A stretch of DNA of 32,275 nt from Agathobacter sp. (GCA_022772675.1 JALEZW010000056.1:1-32275), one strand, 5' to 3'; positions 10,640 to 18,780 are shown, numbered from the stretch's first letter. Program-made: numbers and translations. The notes: generated from the sequence alone by a model not told the origin.

Positions 10640-11684
10640 ATGTCAGGTTTTGATAGATTATTATGTTATTTACGGGCTATCAGCAGAAATAATAGTGATC
10701 AGGGAACGCGTTTTGAGCATTTAATGAAAAAATTTTTTCTGACAAGTCCATTATATGAAGATGTATATGAGAGTGTTTGGACGTGGAATGAATTCCCATA
10801 TAACGGAGGAAAACATGATTTCGGGATTGATCTTGTAGCGAAGGTGAGAGGCGTCGATGAATATCATGCCATTCAGTGTAAGTTTTATAAAGAAAACCAC
10901 TCGGTATCAAAAGAGGACGTAGATACTTTTTTAAGTGCTTCCGGTAAACCGTTTTATGTGGATGATAATCCTATCCGTTTTTCAAGTAGAATTATTGTGT
11001 CTACTACTGATAAATGGACCAGTACTGCAGACGCAATCATAGAGGGACAAATACCGCCAGTTAATCGGATTCGTTTGCAGGATTTGAAAGATTCCGGGAT
11101 TGATTGGGATTCGTTTTCTACTGAAAATGTAGATAGCATGAGGAGAAAAAAGAAAAAACAAGTACGTCCGCATCAAATCGCGGCGATTGAAGATGTCCTA
11201 AATGGATTTCGTTCATCTGATCGTGGAAAGTTAATAATGGCATGCGGTACAGGAAAAACCTTTACGTCATTAAAAATAGCAGAAGCAGTGACTGGCGGAA
11301 ATTCATTTGAATTATGAAAAACCGGTAAGTGCAGATGATTTGGGGTTAGTGATTGAAAAAAGCAGAGATGATTACACAGTAACAAAAATGTGTTTTGCAA
11401 AAGAAGGAAAAGAAATAAAGAAAGATACCATTATTTACAATGAGTATATTACCATAAAGAATATTCCAAACCGTGTGTATGAATATGTTATTAATGGAAA
11501 ATCAGCTGTAGAATGGATCATGGAACGTTATGCTGTTTCCCAGGATAAAAACAGCCGATTGTCAGATGACCCAAATGATAATGAACATCCGACATATATT
11601 TTTCAATTGCTGATATCTGTAATTAAAGTTAGTTTACAGACACAGAATTTACTGGATGAATTACCGGAATATAAAGAGATATAA
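10640..11684 (+). pseudogene. Type ISP-like restriction enzyme/SF2 helicase, collapsed by internal deletion
   Basis: Two open pieces represent the two ends of one much larger protein. The first (10640-11317) has an Mrr-like PD-(D/E)XK nuclease domain (GIDLVAK around residues 73-79, then AIQCKFY, giving D and QxK) and reaches the helicase Walker A motif (ACGTGKT, about 211-217) before going out of frame. The second (11307-11684) resembles the C-terminus of DEAD/DEAH type ISP-like enzymes: TIIYNEYITIKNIP, then YVINGKSAVEWIMERY, then a final SLQTQNLLDELPE segment. The rest of the helicase, the methyltransferase and the specificity parts, normally several kilobases, are missing at a junction near 11300-11310. 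The product cannot restrict or modify as a whole enzyme; the nuclease domain alone might still be made. Confidence 0.8.
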
Positions 11685-11722
11685 GGAAGAGACTTTATTT
11701 TATAGTAGAGAGGTATCCATGT

Positions 11723-11941
11723 ATGTGCAGGGAAGAAGAACTACGTTTTTCAATATTTGTTATATATAGTTTAGCGGACAAATGGAAAAAAACACCCGCT
11801 GATGTCTATAAAATCCTGAATTCGACCGGTATTTTAGATAATTATGTTATTTCCTGCTATGATGTCCTTCATACGCAGGGAAAAGAGTATTTGGTAGAGG
11901 ATCTTACGGAGTATGTTAAAGAAAAGGGGATATCCATATGA
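11723..11941 (+). CDS. DUF3791-like small protein
   Basis: A 72-residue acidic helical protein of the DUF3791 type: EEELRFSIFVIYSLADKWKKTPADVYKILNSTGILDNYVISCYDVLHTQG is the typical pattern, with the YDVLHTQG motif near its C-terminal third. AGAGAGG lies about 9 nt before the ATG. Its last codons overlap the start of the DUF3990 gene (ATGA overlap), so translation is coupled. From memory, DUF3791 genes are often found next to DUF3990 genes. It may be an antitoxin or accessory partner; this role is inferred from size and order only. Confidence 0.75.
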   Translation: MCREEELRFSIFVIYSLADKWKKTPADVYKILNSTGILDNYVISCYDVLHTQGKEYLVEDLTEYVKEKGISI

Positions 11942-12417
11942 TAGTTTATCATGGAACGACAGAAATCATAAAGACACCTGATGTGCTGCATTCAAAAGGG
12001 TATATTGATTTTGGACCGGGATTTTATGTAACAACTTACGAAGAACAGGCGAAAAAATGGGCAGCGCGGAAGGGGATGAGACAAAACAAAGAGGCAATTG
12101 TAAATGTTTACTATATGGAAGAAAAATTGGATGAATACAAGGTATTATCTTTTGAAAATGAAAATGAAGGATGGCTGGAATTTGTTTGTTCCTGTCGCAG
12201 GGGGGAACCGATCAATCAGGATTATGATATTGTGATTGGAAATGTTGCAAATGATGATGTGTTTAAAACGGTAGATATGTATTTTCGTGGTTTATGGGAT
12301 AAGAAAAAAGTGTTGGAGGAATTGCGATATTATAAAAGGAATGATCAGATTTGTATAGTTAATCAAAGCACATTGAACAAGATATTAACTTATCAAAAAT
12401 CATATAAGGTGGAATAA
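11938..12417 (+). CDS. DUF3990 protein, possible ADP-ribosyltransferase-like fold
   Basis: A 159-residue protein matching DUF3990: it opens IVYHGTTEII, then has YIDFGPGFYVTTYEEQAKKWAARK (about residues 21-45), LEFVCSCRRG (about 82-91), YDIVIGNVANDDVFKTVDMYF (about 97-117) and a final QICIVNQSTLNKIL. The Y-H-G-(S/T) start and the D-F-G-x-G-F-Y motif resemble the first two NAD-binding motifs of ADP-ribosyltransferase-like proteins; this relation is from memory and no catalytic Glu is claimed. It is the middle gene of a tightly coupled trio. A toxin or effector role is possible but unproven. Confidence 0.78.
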   Translation: MIVYHGTTEIIKTPDVLHSKGYIDFGPGFYVTTYEEQAKKWAARKGMRQNKEAIVNVYYMEEKLDEYKVLSFENENEGWLEFVCSCRRGEPINQDYDIVIGNVANDDVFKTVDMYFRGLWDKKKVLEELRYYKRNDQICIVNQSTLNKILTYQKSYKVE

Positions 12418-12419
12418 TC

Positions 12420-12650
12420 ATGGTAGATAGAGAACAGCTAACTGAGGTATATAAGGAGAATTTAGAAGAGGATATCATAAAAGCAATTTCTACATTCAAG
12501 CATATCAATCTACGACAGGCATTTGACATATATTATTCAAGCAAATTGGCAGATCAGATTGCAAAAGGAAGTTATGGCATTGAAAATATGGATGCGAAGT
12601 ATTTGGCAGAAGATCTGATCGAGAATGAACCGGAATTATTTGTAAAATGA
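12420..12650 (+). CDS. Small acidic protein, third gene of the DUF3990 trio
   Basis: A 76-residue acidic protein starting 2 nt after the DUF3990 stop, so certainly co-translated. A helical first half (EQLTEVYKENLEEDIIKAIS) precedes LRQAFDIYYSSKLADQIAKG and a C-terminal KYLAEDLIENEPELFVK. The 'FDIYYSSK...' followed by a short acidic tail is, from memory, a recurring small partner downstream of DUF3990 genes, but I cannot name a family. It could be an antitoxin or immunity protein. Confidence 0.65.
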   Translation: MVDREQLTEVYKENLEEDIIKAISTFKHINLRQAFDIYYSSKLADQIAKGSYGIENMDAKYLAEDLIENEPELFVK

Positions 12651-12652
12651 GA

Positions 12653-12745
12653 TAACAGGGAGAGGATAAACAAAAGATTAGGGGTGGTGGCTCGCAGAAT
12701 TGCTTTAGTTCTTTCCATCGTGGCATTGAATGCTCTCCCCTGTTA
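12653..12745. repeat. Inverted repeat enclosing a 68-nt loop
   Basis: TAACAGGGAGAG (12653-12664) pairs with CTCTCCCCTGTTA (12733-12745) with one bulged C. It starts right after the stop of the trio and ends just before the metG leader promoter. It could be a terminator-like or structured RNA element, or the ends of a small mobile element; unexplained. Confidence 0.45.
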
Positions 12746-12761
12746 GTTCGGGCCTTGGCAC

Positions 12762-12790
12762 TTTACAAATGAAAATAAATCAGTTACAAT
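12762..12790 (+). promoter_or_regulatory. Promoter of the metG T-box transcript
   Basis: TTTACA (12762-12767) and TACAAT (12785-12790) are separated by 17 nt, a near-consensus sigma-A promoter located before the T-box leader. Confidence 0.7.
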
Positions 12791-12837
12791 AAAATAGAAA
12801 GTCTGGGCAAACAGACGATATAGAAAACACCGGGAAA

Positions 12838-13120
12838 AAGAGAGTATATCTGACAGGAACCATACAGAGAAATTTCCGCCGGAAAATCGGCAGCTGAGAG
12901 GAAATGGGGAGCGCAGATAGAAGATGGCTTTGGAGTGGCAGAGTTGAGCCGAGGAGGTTAGATTCTGACAGGACCGCCTGTTATAGCGGAGAATAAGGCT
13001 GTTGCAGAGAAAACGCATATGCAGTATTGGAATCAGGTGGCATAGGATCCGGCAGCAGTGAAAAGAAGTGGTAACACGGGATGATGCTCTCGTCTTCTAT
13101 GGAGGACGGGGGCTTTTTTT
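12838..13120 (+). ncRNA. T-box riboswitch leader of metG
   Basis: The 3' end is diagnostic: a T-box core AAGTGGTAACACGGG (13066-13080) is followed by CTCTCGTCTTC and GGAGGACGGGGGC plus T7. A GGAGTGGC apical-loop-like stretch occurs near 12932, and GACAGGACC...CCTGTTA near 12970. Position before a methionyl-tRNA synthetase gene fits a tRNA-Met sensor. A GAAATG string is at 12901-12906, but it lies before the apical-loop region, where the 5' side of Stem I should be, so I do not accept it as a proven specifier. The 5' boundary is approximate. Confidence 0.82.
13086..13120 (+). terminator. T-box terminator before metG
   Basis: GCTCTCGTCTTC (13086-13097) pairs with GGAGGACGGGGGC (13101-13113), including several G:U pairs, followed by T7. 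It overlaps the antiterminator partner of the T-box. Confidence 0.85.
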
Positions 13121-13212
13121 CTCAATAAAGAAAGCTGTTCAGCATACGATATTTTTCTGTTTGAGAATATATGAGGTGGCAGAATGGCGGTGAAAAGAAA
13201 AGGAGATTAAAA

Positions 13213-15210
13213 ATGGCACAGAACAAGGGAAAATATTACATGACAACAGCGATTGCCTACACTTCAGGCAAACCGCATATCGGAAATACCTACGAGATCA
13301 TTCTTGCAGATTCCATTGCACGGTATAAGCGTGCAGAGGGCTATGACGTTTATTTCCAGACTGGAACTGACGAGCATGGTCAGAAGATTCAGGAAAAGGC
13401 AGAGGCTGCCGGTATTACACCGAAGGAATATGTGGATCAGGTATCCGGCGAGGTAAAGAGAATCTGGGATCTGGTCAATGCATCCTATGATAATTTTGTC
13501 CGCACCACAGACGAGGATCACGAGAAGTGCGTGAAGAAAATCTTTAAGAAATTGTACGATCAGGGAGATATCTACAAGGGCTCTTATGAGGGCCTGTACT
13601 GTACACCCTGTGAGTCCTTCTGGACGGAGTCCCAGCTGGTGGACGGCAAGTGTCCGGACTGTGGCCGTGAGGTAAAGCCGGCAAAGGAGGAGGCATACTT
13701 CTTCAAAATGAGCAAGTATGCAGACCGCCTGATTGATTACATCAACACCCATCCGGATTTCATCCAGCCGGTATCCAGAAAGAATGAGATGATGAACAAC
13801 TTCCTGCTGCCTGGGCTGCAGGATCTGTGTGTTTCCCGTACCTCCTTCAGCTGGGGAATTCCGGTAGATTTTGACCCGAAGCATGTGGTCTATGTATGGC
13901 TGGATGCCCTGACCAACTATATCACCAAGATTGGTTACGATCCGGATGGTTCCAGCGATCTGTTCAACAAGAACTGGCCTGCAGATCTGCACCTGATCGG
14001 AAAAGATATCGTTCGTTTCCACACCATTTACTGGCCGATTTTTCTGATGGCACTGGATCTGCCGCTGCCGAAGCAGGTGTTCGGACATCCGTGGCTCTTA
14101 CAGGGCGGGGATAAGATGAGTAAGTCCAAGGGAAATGTAATCTACGCGGATGATATGGTAGATCTGTTCGGTGTGGATGCCACCCGTTATTTCGTACTGC
14201 ATGAGATGCCTTATGAGAATGATGGTGTGATTACCTGGGATCTGGTAATCGAGCGCTATAATTCCGACCTGGCAAATATCCTTGGGAATCTGGTGAACCG
14301 TACCATTTCCATGAGCAATAAATATTTTGGAGGTATTGTAAAATCCACCGGTGTCACCGAGGATGTGGATGATGATCTGAAGGCTGTGGTGACAGGAACC
14401 AAGGCAAAGGTTGGTGAGAAGATGGAGAAACTTCGTGTAGCCGATTCCATTTCCGAGGTAATTGCATTGTTCCGCCGCTGCAACAAATATATTGACGAGA
14501 CGGAGCCGTGGGTGCTGGCAAAGGATGAGGCAAAGCAGGATCGTCTGGCAGAGGTGCTCTACAACCTGACGGAGTCCATTACAATCGGTGCAAGTCTGCT
14601 GCATCCCTTCCTGCCGGAGACCGCAGAGAAGATTGTGGCACAGCTGAACACCGAGCTTCGCGATTTCGACGTGTTGGATCAGTTTGGTCTGTATGAAAGC
14701 GGAACCAAGGTTACCGAGAAGCCGGAAATTCTCTTTGCGAGACTGGATGCGAAGGAGATTATGCCGAAGGTAGAGGAGATTCAGGCAAAGCAGAAGGCAG
14801 AGTATGAAAAGGAGCAGAAGAAGCTTGGCGGCGGAGACGCTGCAGAAGCCGAGAACGAGACGGCCATTGACATTGAGCCGAAGGCAGAGATCACCTTTGA
14901 GGATTTTGAAAAAATGCAGTTCCAGGTAGGCGAGATCCTTTCCTGCGAGGCAGTTCCCAAGTCCAAGAAGCTTCTGTGCTCCCAGGTGAAGATCGGAAGC
15001 CAGGTCAAGCAGATTGTGTCCGGAATCCACAAGGACTACACCCCGGAGGAGATGGTGGGCAAGAAGGTGATGGTTCTTGTGAACTTAAAGCCTGCCAAGC
15101 TGGCCGGGGTGCTCTCCGAGGGGATGCTCCTTTGTGCTGAGGATGAGAATGGTGCACTCTCCCTGATGACACCGGAGAAGCCGATGCCGAGCGGAGCGGA
15201 AATCTGTTAA
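13213..15210 (+). CDS. metG: Methionyl-tRNA synthetase
   Basis: A 665-residue class I aminoacyl-tRNA synthetase that charges tRNA-Met in the cytoplasm. The HIGH-type motif is PHIGN at residues 21-25 and the KMSKS loop is at 301-305. The inserted zinc knuckle is visible from about residue 130 (CTPC then CPDC), with both Cys pairs kept. The anticodon-binding helices follow, and the C-terminal part from about residue 560 (ITFEDFEKMQFQVGEILSCE) is the Trbp111/EMAP-like tRNA-binding domain found in the longer bacterial form. The start at 13213 has AAAGGAGA about 7 nt upstream; an in-frame ATG at 13171 is not preferred. A T-box leader precedes it. Confidence 0.97.
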   Translation: MAQNKGKYYMTTAIAYTSGKPHIGNTYEIILADSIARYKRAEGYDVYFQTGTDEHGQKIQEKAEAAGITPKEYVDQVSGEVKRIWDLVNASYDNFVRTTDEDHEKCVKKIFKKLYDQGDIYKGSYEGLYCTPCESFWTESQLVDGKCPDCGREVKPAKEEAYFFKMSKYADRLIDYINTHPDFIQPVSRKNEMMNNFLLPGLQDLCVSRTSFSWGIPVDFDPKHVVYVWLDALTNYITKIGYDPDGSSDLFNKNWPADLHLIGKDIVRFHTIYWPIFLMALDLPLPKQVFGHPWLLQGGDKMSKSKGNVIYADDMVDLFGVDATRYFVLHEMPYENDGVITWDLVIERYNSDLANILGNLVNRTISMSNKYFGGIVKSTGVTEDVDDDLKAVVTGTKAKVGEKMEKLRVADSISEVIALFRRCNKYIDETEPWVLAKDEAKQDRLAEVLYNLTESITIGASLLHPFLPETAEKIVAQLNTELRDFDVLDQFGLYESGTKVTEKPEILFARLDAKEIMPKVEEIQAKQKAEYEKEQKKLGGGDAAEAENETAIDIEPKAEITFEDFEKMQFQVGEILSCEAVPKSKKLLCSQVKIGSQVKQIVSGIHKDYTPEEMVGKKVMVLVNLKPAKLAGVLSEGMLLCAEDENGALSLMTPEKPMPSGAEIC

Positions 15211-15239
15211 CTAGACTAGTATTTGTTGGGGGGGAGTTT

Positions 15240-16712
15240 ATGCCAGATACCATTTTCTATCATTTAAAATTAAAGAGGGGAAGGCATCCGCAGGAGGTCT
15301 TTGAGAAGATGGCAAAAGCCATCAAAAAAAGAGGGGCAACAAAGAACTGGAGTTACAAAATCAACGAAGAAGAGGAAACGTTTCTGGTTGATTTTGGAGA
15401 TGAACTGAGTGAGGGCTTTGGGATCCACTTTGAGAAACAGGTTGCGGATGATTGCTGCAAGGTTTATTTTCCATTGGATGGCGAACTATATGAGGATGAG
15501 AAAAAAAGCGAGTTCAAGGCATTGCTTAACATGATCTATTCGGCAAGGACATCGTTTTCTCGGATGGAGATTACAGATGACTATGGTCTTGCTGAAGATT
15601 TCATGGAGAGCAAAAAGTTCAAGTTGAAGCTGAGGGAACTGACAGAAGAGGAAATGGAGCGGGCGAAACGGCTGTATAACCTGGGGTATACAGCCCATCC
15701 TGATTTTGTGCTGAAGCTGATTTATGATTATCTTGAAATTCCTTTTGATGAGGAATATGAGAAATATGTGAATCCAAAGGTTTCATGTACAAGATATGAT
15801 TTAGAGGATCAGAAATTTTTGCGTCCGTTTATTGAGACTTTTCTTTATGAGACTTCGGAATATCGGGATCAGGGAAGATTGTTTTTGATAGATGATTATT
15901 TTGGAGAACTGAATGCGGTATGGTTTTCAGCGTATGCCTTTATTCTGATTATTGAGGAGGTCATTTTATATAAAGATGATCCGTTTCTTAAGTATCATAA
16001 TTCTTTTGGTGTGAAAGAGGGACAGGCACATAAATATTATGTCCAGAAGTTCCTTCCAATGCTGGAGAACGAAACAGACCCATTTGAAAGATGTATTCTG
16101 GCATATCGATTCTTTGTTTCAGTGTATGATTTTTGTGGCTTGGTGTATGTTGGAAAGGAAAAAATCGCGCTGGATCAAAATAGAATTTCAAGTGCATCTG
16201 ACATAGAACTGAGATATTACATGCATCAGGATGAAAAGAAAAGAATCGGATTGCGCAAATATGAAGATATTCCCGAAGGTTATTCTACCCTGGTAAGTGT
16301 GGGACTTGCAAGCTTTGCTAAGACTCAATGCTTTCAAAATAGTGAAGTGATTATGGCGGTGGATGAAGACGCAGGGCAGGCAATGAAATGTTTAGGAATG
16401 ACACTATTGAGTTTCGCCCGGGAGGATTTTGGTTTTGATAAAGGATTCTGTACCGGGAACATTTTAGACATTTTTATTCCAGGATTTGAGGAACAGCACC
16501 ATAAAGCCGGTATATATTTCATGGAAATTGATAAGCTTCCGGATGATTTTCCATTTATTATTCGGGGAGGAAGAGTATATATGGCATTTTTCGTAACGAG
16601 ACAGGAAATTGACTATATGTTAAAATACGGTTTTGAAAAGTTTGAGGAAGCATTGAGGGAGAGCAATGTTGATTTGAGACAGTTGGGGCGGGAGTCAATC
16701 ATAGAGATTTAG
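15240..16712 (+). CDS. Uncharacterised 490-residue cytoplasmic protein
   Basis: Not recognised with confidence. The protein is acidic, lacks signal peptide and membrane segments, and is rich in aromatic residues. The N-terminal ~100 residues look alpha/beta (ATKNWSYKINEEEETFLVDFGDELSEGFGIHFE); the middle is helical with many Tyr and Phe; the C-terminal third includes GYSTLVSVGLASFAKTQCFQNSEVIMAV and DFPFIIRGGRVYMAFFV. A very strong GGGGGGGAG site precedes the ATG. It starts 29 nt after metG without a terminator between them, so it may be co-transcribed, and the CPBP gene follows 29 nt later in the same direction. No function can be assigned from the sequence. Confidence 0.8.
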   Translation: MPDTIFYHLKLKRGRHPQEVFEKMAKAIKKRGATKNWSYKINEEEETFLVDFGDELSEGFGIHFEKQVADDCCKVYFPLDGELYEDEKKSEFKALLNMIYSARTSFSRMEITDDYGLAEDFMESKKFKLKLRELTEEEMERAKRLYNLGYTAHPDFVLKLIYDYLEIPFDEEYEKYVNPKVSCTRYDLEDQKFLRPFIETFLYETSEYRDQGRLFLIDDYFGELNAVWFSAYAFILIIEEVILYKDDPFLKYHNSFGVKEGQAHKYYVQKFLPMLENETDPFERCILAYRFFVSVYDFCGLVYVGKEKIALDQNRISSASDIELRYYMHQDEKKRIGLRKYEDIPEGYSTLVSVGLASFAKTQCFQNSEVIMAVDEDAGQAMKCLGMTLLSFAREDFGFDKGFCTGNILDIFIPGFEEQHHKAGIYFMEIDKLPDDFPFIIRGGRVYMAFFVTRQEIDYMLKYGFEKFEEALRESNVDLRQLGRESIIEI

Positions 16713-16741
16713 GCATGGAATTGCCGGAAAACGATTGATAA

Positions 16742-18178
16742 ATGGAAAGCGAAACAAACATGGAGAAAATAAAAACATACCTGTACAAAGATATTGGAAT
16801 TATTTTATGTATTCTATTTTACATATGTTTTATGGCAATCGCATATGCTGTCAAACCATACTTGGATGGTGCTGACTGGTATTTTTTCAGCAGCCTGCAG
16901 AGACTGCTCTTTGGATTGGTAGAATTGGCAATCTTCATAAAGATTTTTCATAAGGAGAAGTGGACAGACGTAATCAATTTCAGGCACTTTAAGGATGGAA
17001 TTCGTGTGGGAAGTGGAGTGATTCTTTATACGATATTGCTCACAATTGTAACTGCTATCGGAATAGGTTCCCTGGTCAATACTACGTTCGCAATCCTATT
17101 TTCCTGCTTAATCTGTCAGCAGATTACAACAGGTTTCTGGGAGGAATTGACATTTCGCGCATTTGTGCTGGAGGGTTATTTCAATAAAACTAAGAAAAGC
17201 TGGTGGTGCAGGCTTGCTTATGCAAGTATGTCTTTTATCTTTTTTGGACTTGTTCATGCGATAGAATGTGACAATTTTGGAGATGCGATAGATGTTTTTA
17301 TTATGACGGGAACCTTAGGATTTGTTTTCGCAGCAATTTACCTGTATTCACACAACATACTTGTTCCGATGCTGCTTCATTTTATCTATGATATCCCGGC
17401 AAATTTTCAGCAGTTTATAGATGTATGGAATGAGGAAAGTCAATTATTCCATGTGCTGAATAATTATGTGCTTACAGCAGTTTTTCTATTATTGCCGATC
17501 GCAGCTTTGGCTTTTGTCATAAAGAAACCTGTATACGAATATGAAAATACGGTGCAGATCAGTGGAACCGATGGGCCGACATCTGTATTTATTGTCGGTG
17601 GTATGCACAAGCCTTCTCTCTCGCAGAGAGTACAACGCATACCGTTTCGGATGAGAAAAGCATGGTATGAGAAGCATATTACAGCTGATGGTCACACGAT
17701 GGAAGAAGTAAGGCGGTATATAAAGGATGTTTACGGGTTTCAGGAAGTGGATCAGCAGTCAGAAGAATATCAAGAGCAATATTCACAAATGAGAGCATCT
17801 TTTATCATGCAGTATGCACCGGAATTACTGGGGGAATATGCCGACGCACCGCAGATGAATGGCACTGACGAAGCAGCCATAAAACGTTTTATGGAGCAGA
17901 TTGAACTTCGTCAGCAGGTGGCTGAGAGAATTCCAAAGGAAGATTTTGATATTGATCTGCATATTTATAAAAAAGATGAAAAGGATACACATATTGATTT
18001 TGCATTAGAGTCAAAATACGGATACATTGGGGGCGGTGCCAGCGGAAGCAAGGCTGATATTAGAAAGTACGAGAAAATGTATCGTGACGTTTATCGGTAT
18101 TATGGAGTCACAAAAAGCGATATTGAGCATAGGACCAAACGGTACGAGGATTTGATTCGCACTTTGGCGAGGAGGTAA
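16742..18178 (+). CDS. CPBP-family intramembrane protease with extra C-terminal domain
   Basis: A 478-residue protein. The first ~265 residues are a multi-pass membrane domain with the CPBP/Abi (CAAX protease-like) motifs: EELTFR at residues 134-139, GLVHA with His near 172, and LLHFIYD with His near 213 and Asp near 217. These are the expected metal and catalytic positions. After the last membrane helix comes an unusual ISGTDGPTSVFIVGG segment (about 271-285), which resembles the DGPT(S/A)-x-F motif of sodium-pumping decarboxylase beta subunits, then a ~180-residue soluble, charged domain ending at an RTLARR tail. Usual CPBP proteins are about 200-300 residues, so this is an elongated form. 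CPBP members process prenylated peptides or act in bacteriocin immunity; which applies here is unknown. The start is weakly marked; a second ATG lies 18 nt inside. Confidence 0.82.
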   Translation: MESETNMEKIKTYLYKDIGIILCILFYICFMAIAYAVKPYLDGADWYFFSSLQRLLFGLVELAIFIKIFHKEKWTDVINFRHFKDGIRVGSGVILYTILLTIVTAIGIGSLVNTTFAILFSCLICQQITTGFWEELTFRAFVLEGYFNKTKKSWWCRLAYASMSFIFFGLVHAIECDNFGDAIDVFIMTGTLGFVFAAIYLYSHNILVPMLLHFIYDIPANFQQFIDVWNEESQLFHVLNNYVLTAVFLLLPIAALAFVIKKPVYEYENTVQISGTDGPTSVFIVGGMHKPSLSQRVQRIPFRMRKAWYEKHITADGHTMEEVRRYIKDVYGFQEVDQQSEEYQEQYSQMRASFIMQYAPELLGEYADAPQMNGTDEAAIKRFMEQIELRQQVAERIPKEDFDIDLHIYKKDEKDTHIDFALESKYGYIGGGASGSKADIRKYEKMYRDVYRYYGVTKSDIEHRTKRYEDLIRTLARR

Positions 18179-18183
18179 AGGCA

Positions 18184-18266
18184 TATGGGTATTTATCTGA
18201 ATCCGGGAAAACCATCGCGGCAAATATGCTGGCGGCTTATTACGGGAAGGACTGCGATTCTGCGTT
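18184..18266 (+). pseudogene. Truncated and internally deleted copy of the AAA-ATPase gene (5' fragment)
   Basis: The start (ATG plus codons for GIYLNPG) and the stretch around Walker A to YYGKDCDS match the intact gene at 22279-23859, but about 130 nt between them are missing and one T is lost, shifting the frame. Over 53 nt the second part differs from the intact copy at only about 3 positions. AGGAGG from the end of the CPBP gene would have been its ribosome binding site. Short GGAAA repeats flank the missing part in the intact copy, suggesting deletion between direct repeats. Confidence 0.8.
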
Positions 18267-18271
18267 GAAAA

Positions 18272-18357
18272 ATGGGTTATGATGAATTTGATTCACAGAT
18301 TTTGGCATTGAAAGAATATGAGGAAAAAGGAGATATTTCGTTTATGGAGGTTCAGTG
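18272..18357 (+). pseudogene. Short coding remnant, C-terminus of an unknown small protein
   Basis: A 28-codon open stretch reading MGYDEFDSQILALKEYEEKG and ending MEVQ stop looks like the helical C-terminus of a small protein, possibly an antitoxin-like one. It is joined directly to the AAA-ATPase debris upstream. It carries a GGAGG that serves the next ORF. Confidence 0.35.
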
Positions 18358-18359
18358 AT

Positions 18360-18530
18360 ATGAAAGTATATGAGAATGATAGAGATATAAAAGTCTCAAA
18401 CTTGTACTTAAAGCTTCCGCAGAATATGATTAATAAGATAAGTAATATAGCAATTTCTTTTTCTCATCTGCTTACCAGAAGGGAAAAAGCTCATAAAACT
18501 AATAAGAAGAGTATCCATTTTAATTTGTAG
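18360..18530 (+). CDS. Small basic protein of unknown function, possibly a remnant
   Basis: A 56-residue ORF starting MKVYENDRDIKVSNLYLKLP, with GGAGG about 9 nt before the ATG. The C-terminal half is rich in Lys and Ser. The arrangement after the previous remnant resembles a small two-gene cassette, but no family is recognisable. Whether it is still a gene is doubtful. Confidence 0.3.
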   Translation: MKVYENDRDIKVSNLYLKLPQNMINKISNIAISFSHLLTRREKAHKTNKKSIHFNL

Positions 18531-18569
18531 AATGGTAAATAGAATGAATATGTATTGTGTGGGAAACCG

Positions 18570-18606
18570 GGCAGTTTCGCGGTAAGCGGAACTGCCTACA
18601 TTTTTT
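18570..18606 (+). terminator. Intrinsic terminator closing the metG-CPBP region
   Basis: GGCAGTTTCGC (18570-18580) pairs with GCGGAACTGCC (18586-18596) around a GGTAA loop, followed by TACA and T6. It ends the transcript before the sigma-factor modules. Confidence 0.85.
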
Positions 18607-18780
18607 GTCTCTTTGCTCCCGGTATTAAAATAATGTGACCTTTTCCAAAATTTCTCATCTAATAGATAGGACGTCCAAAAGAGAAATGGAGGGAAAGAAT
18701 CTGTGATAAGAAAATAAATGAAATGTTATAATGAAGCCAAAAAGAAACTAATTCAATCCTACATTGGATGGGGGATATAG

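Noticed and set aside
12901-12906. GAAATG as the Met specifier of the metG T-box
   Set aside because: It lies on the 5' side of the apical loop region, whereas specifiers lie on the 3' side of Stem I; left unassigned.
12743-13018. 91-codon minus-strand ORF in the metG leader
   Set aside because: Covers the T-box Stem I and promoter; no ribosome binding site or family resemblance.
13264-15030. Long antisense ORFs opposite metG (274 and 310 codons)
   Set aside because: Shadows of metG codon usage; the translations show no family features and no start signals.
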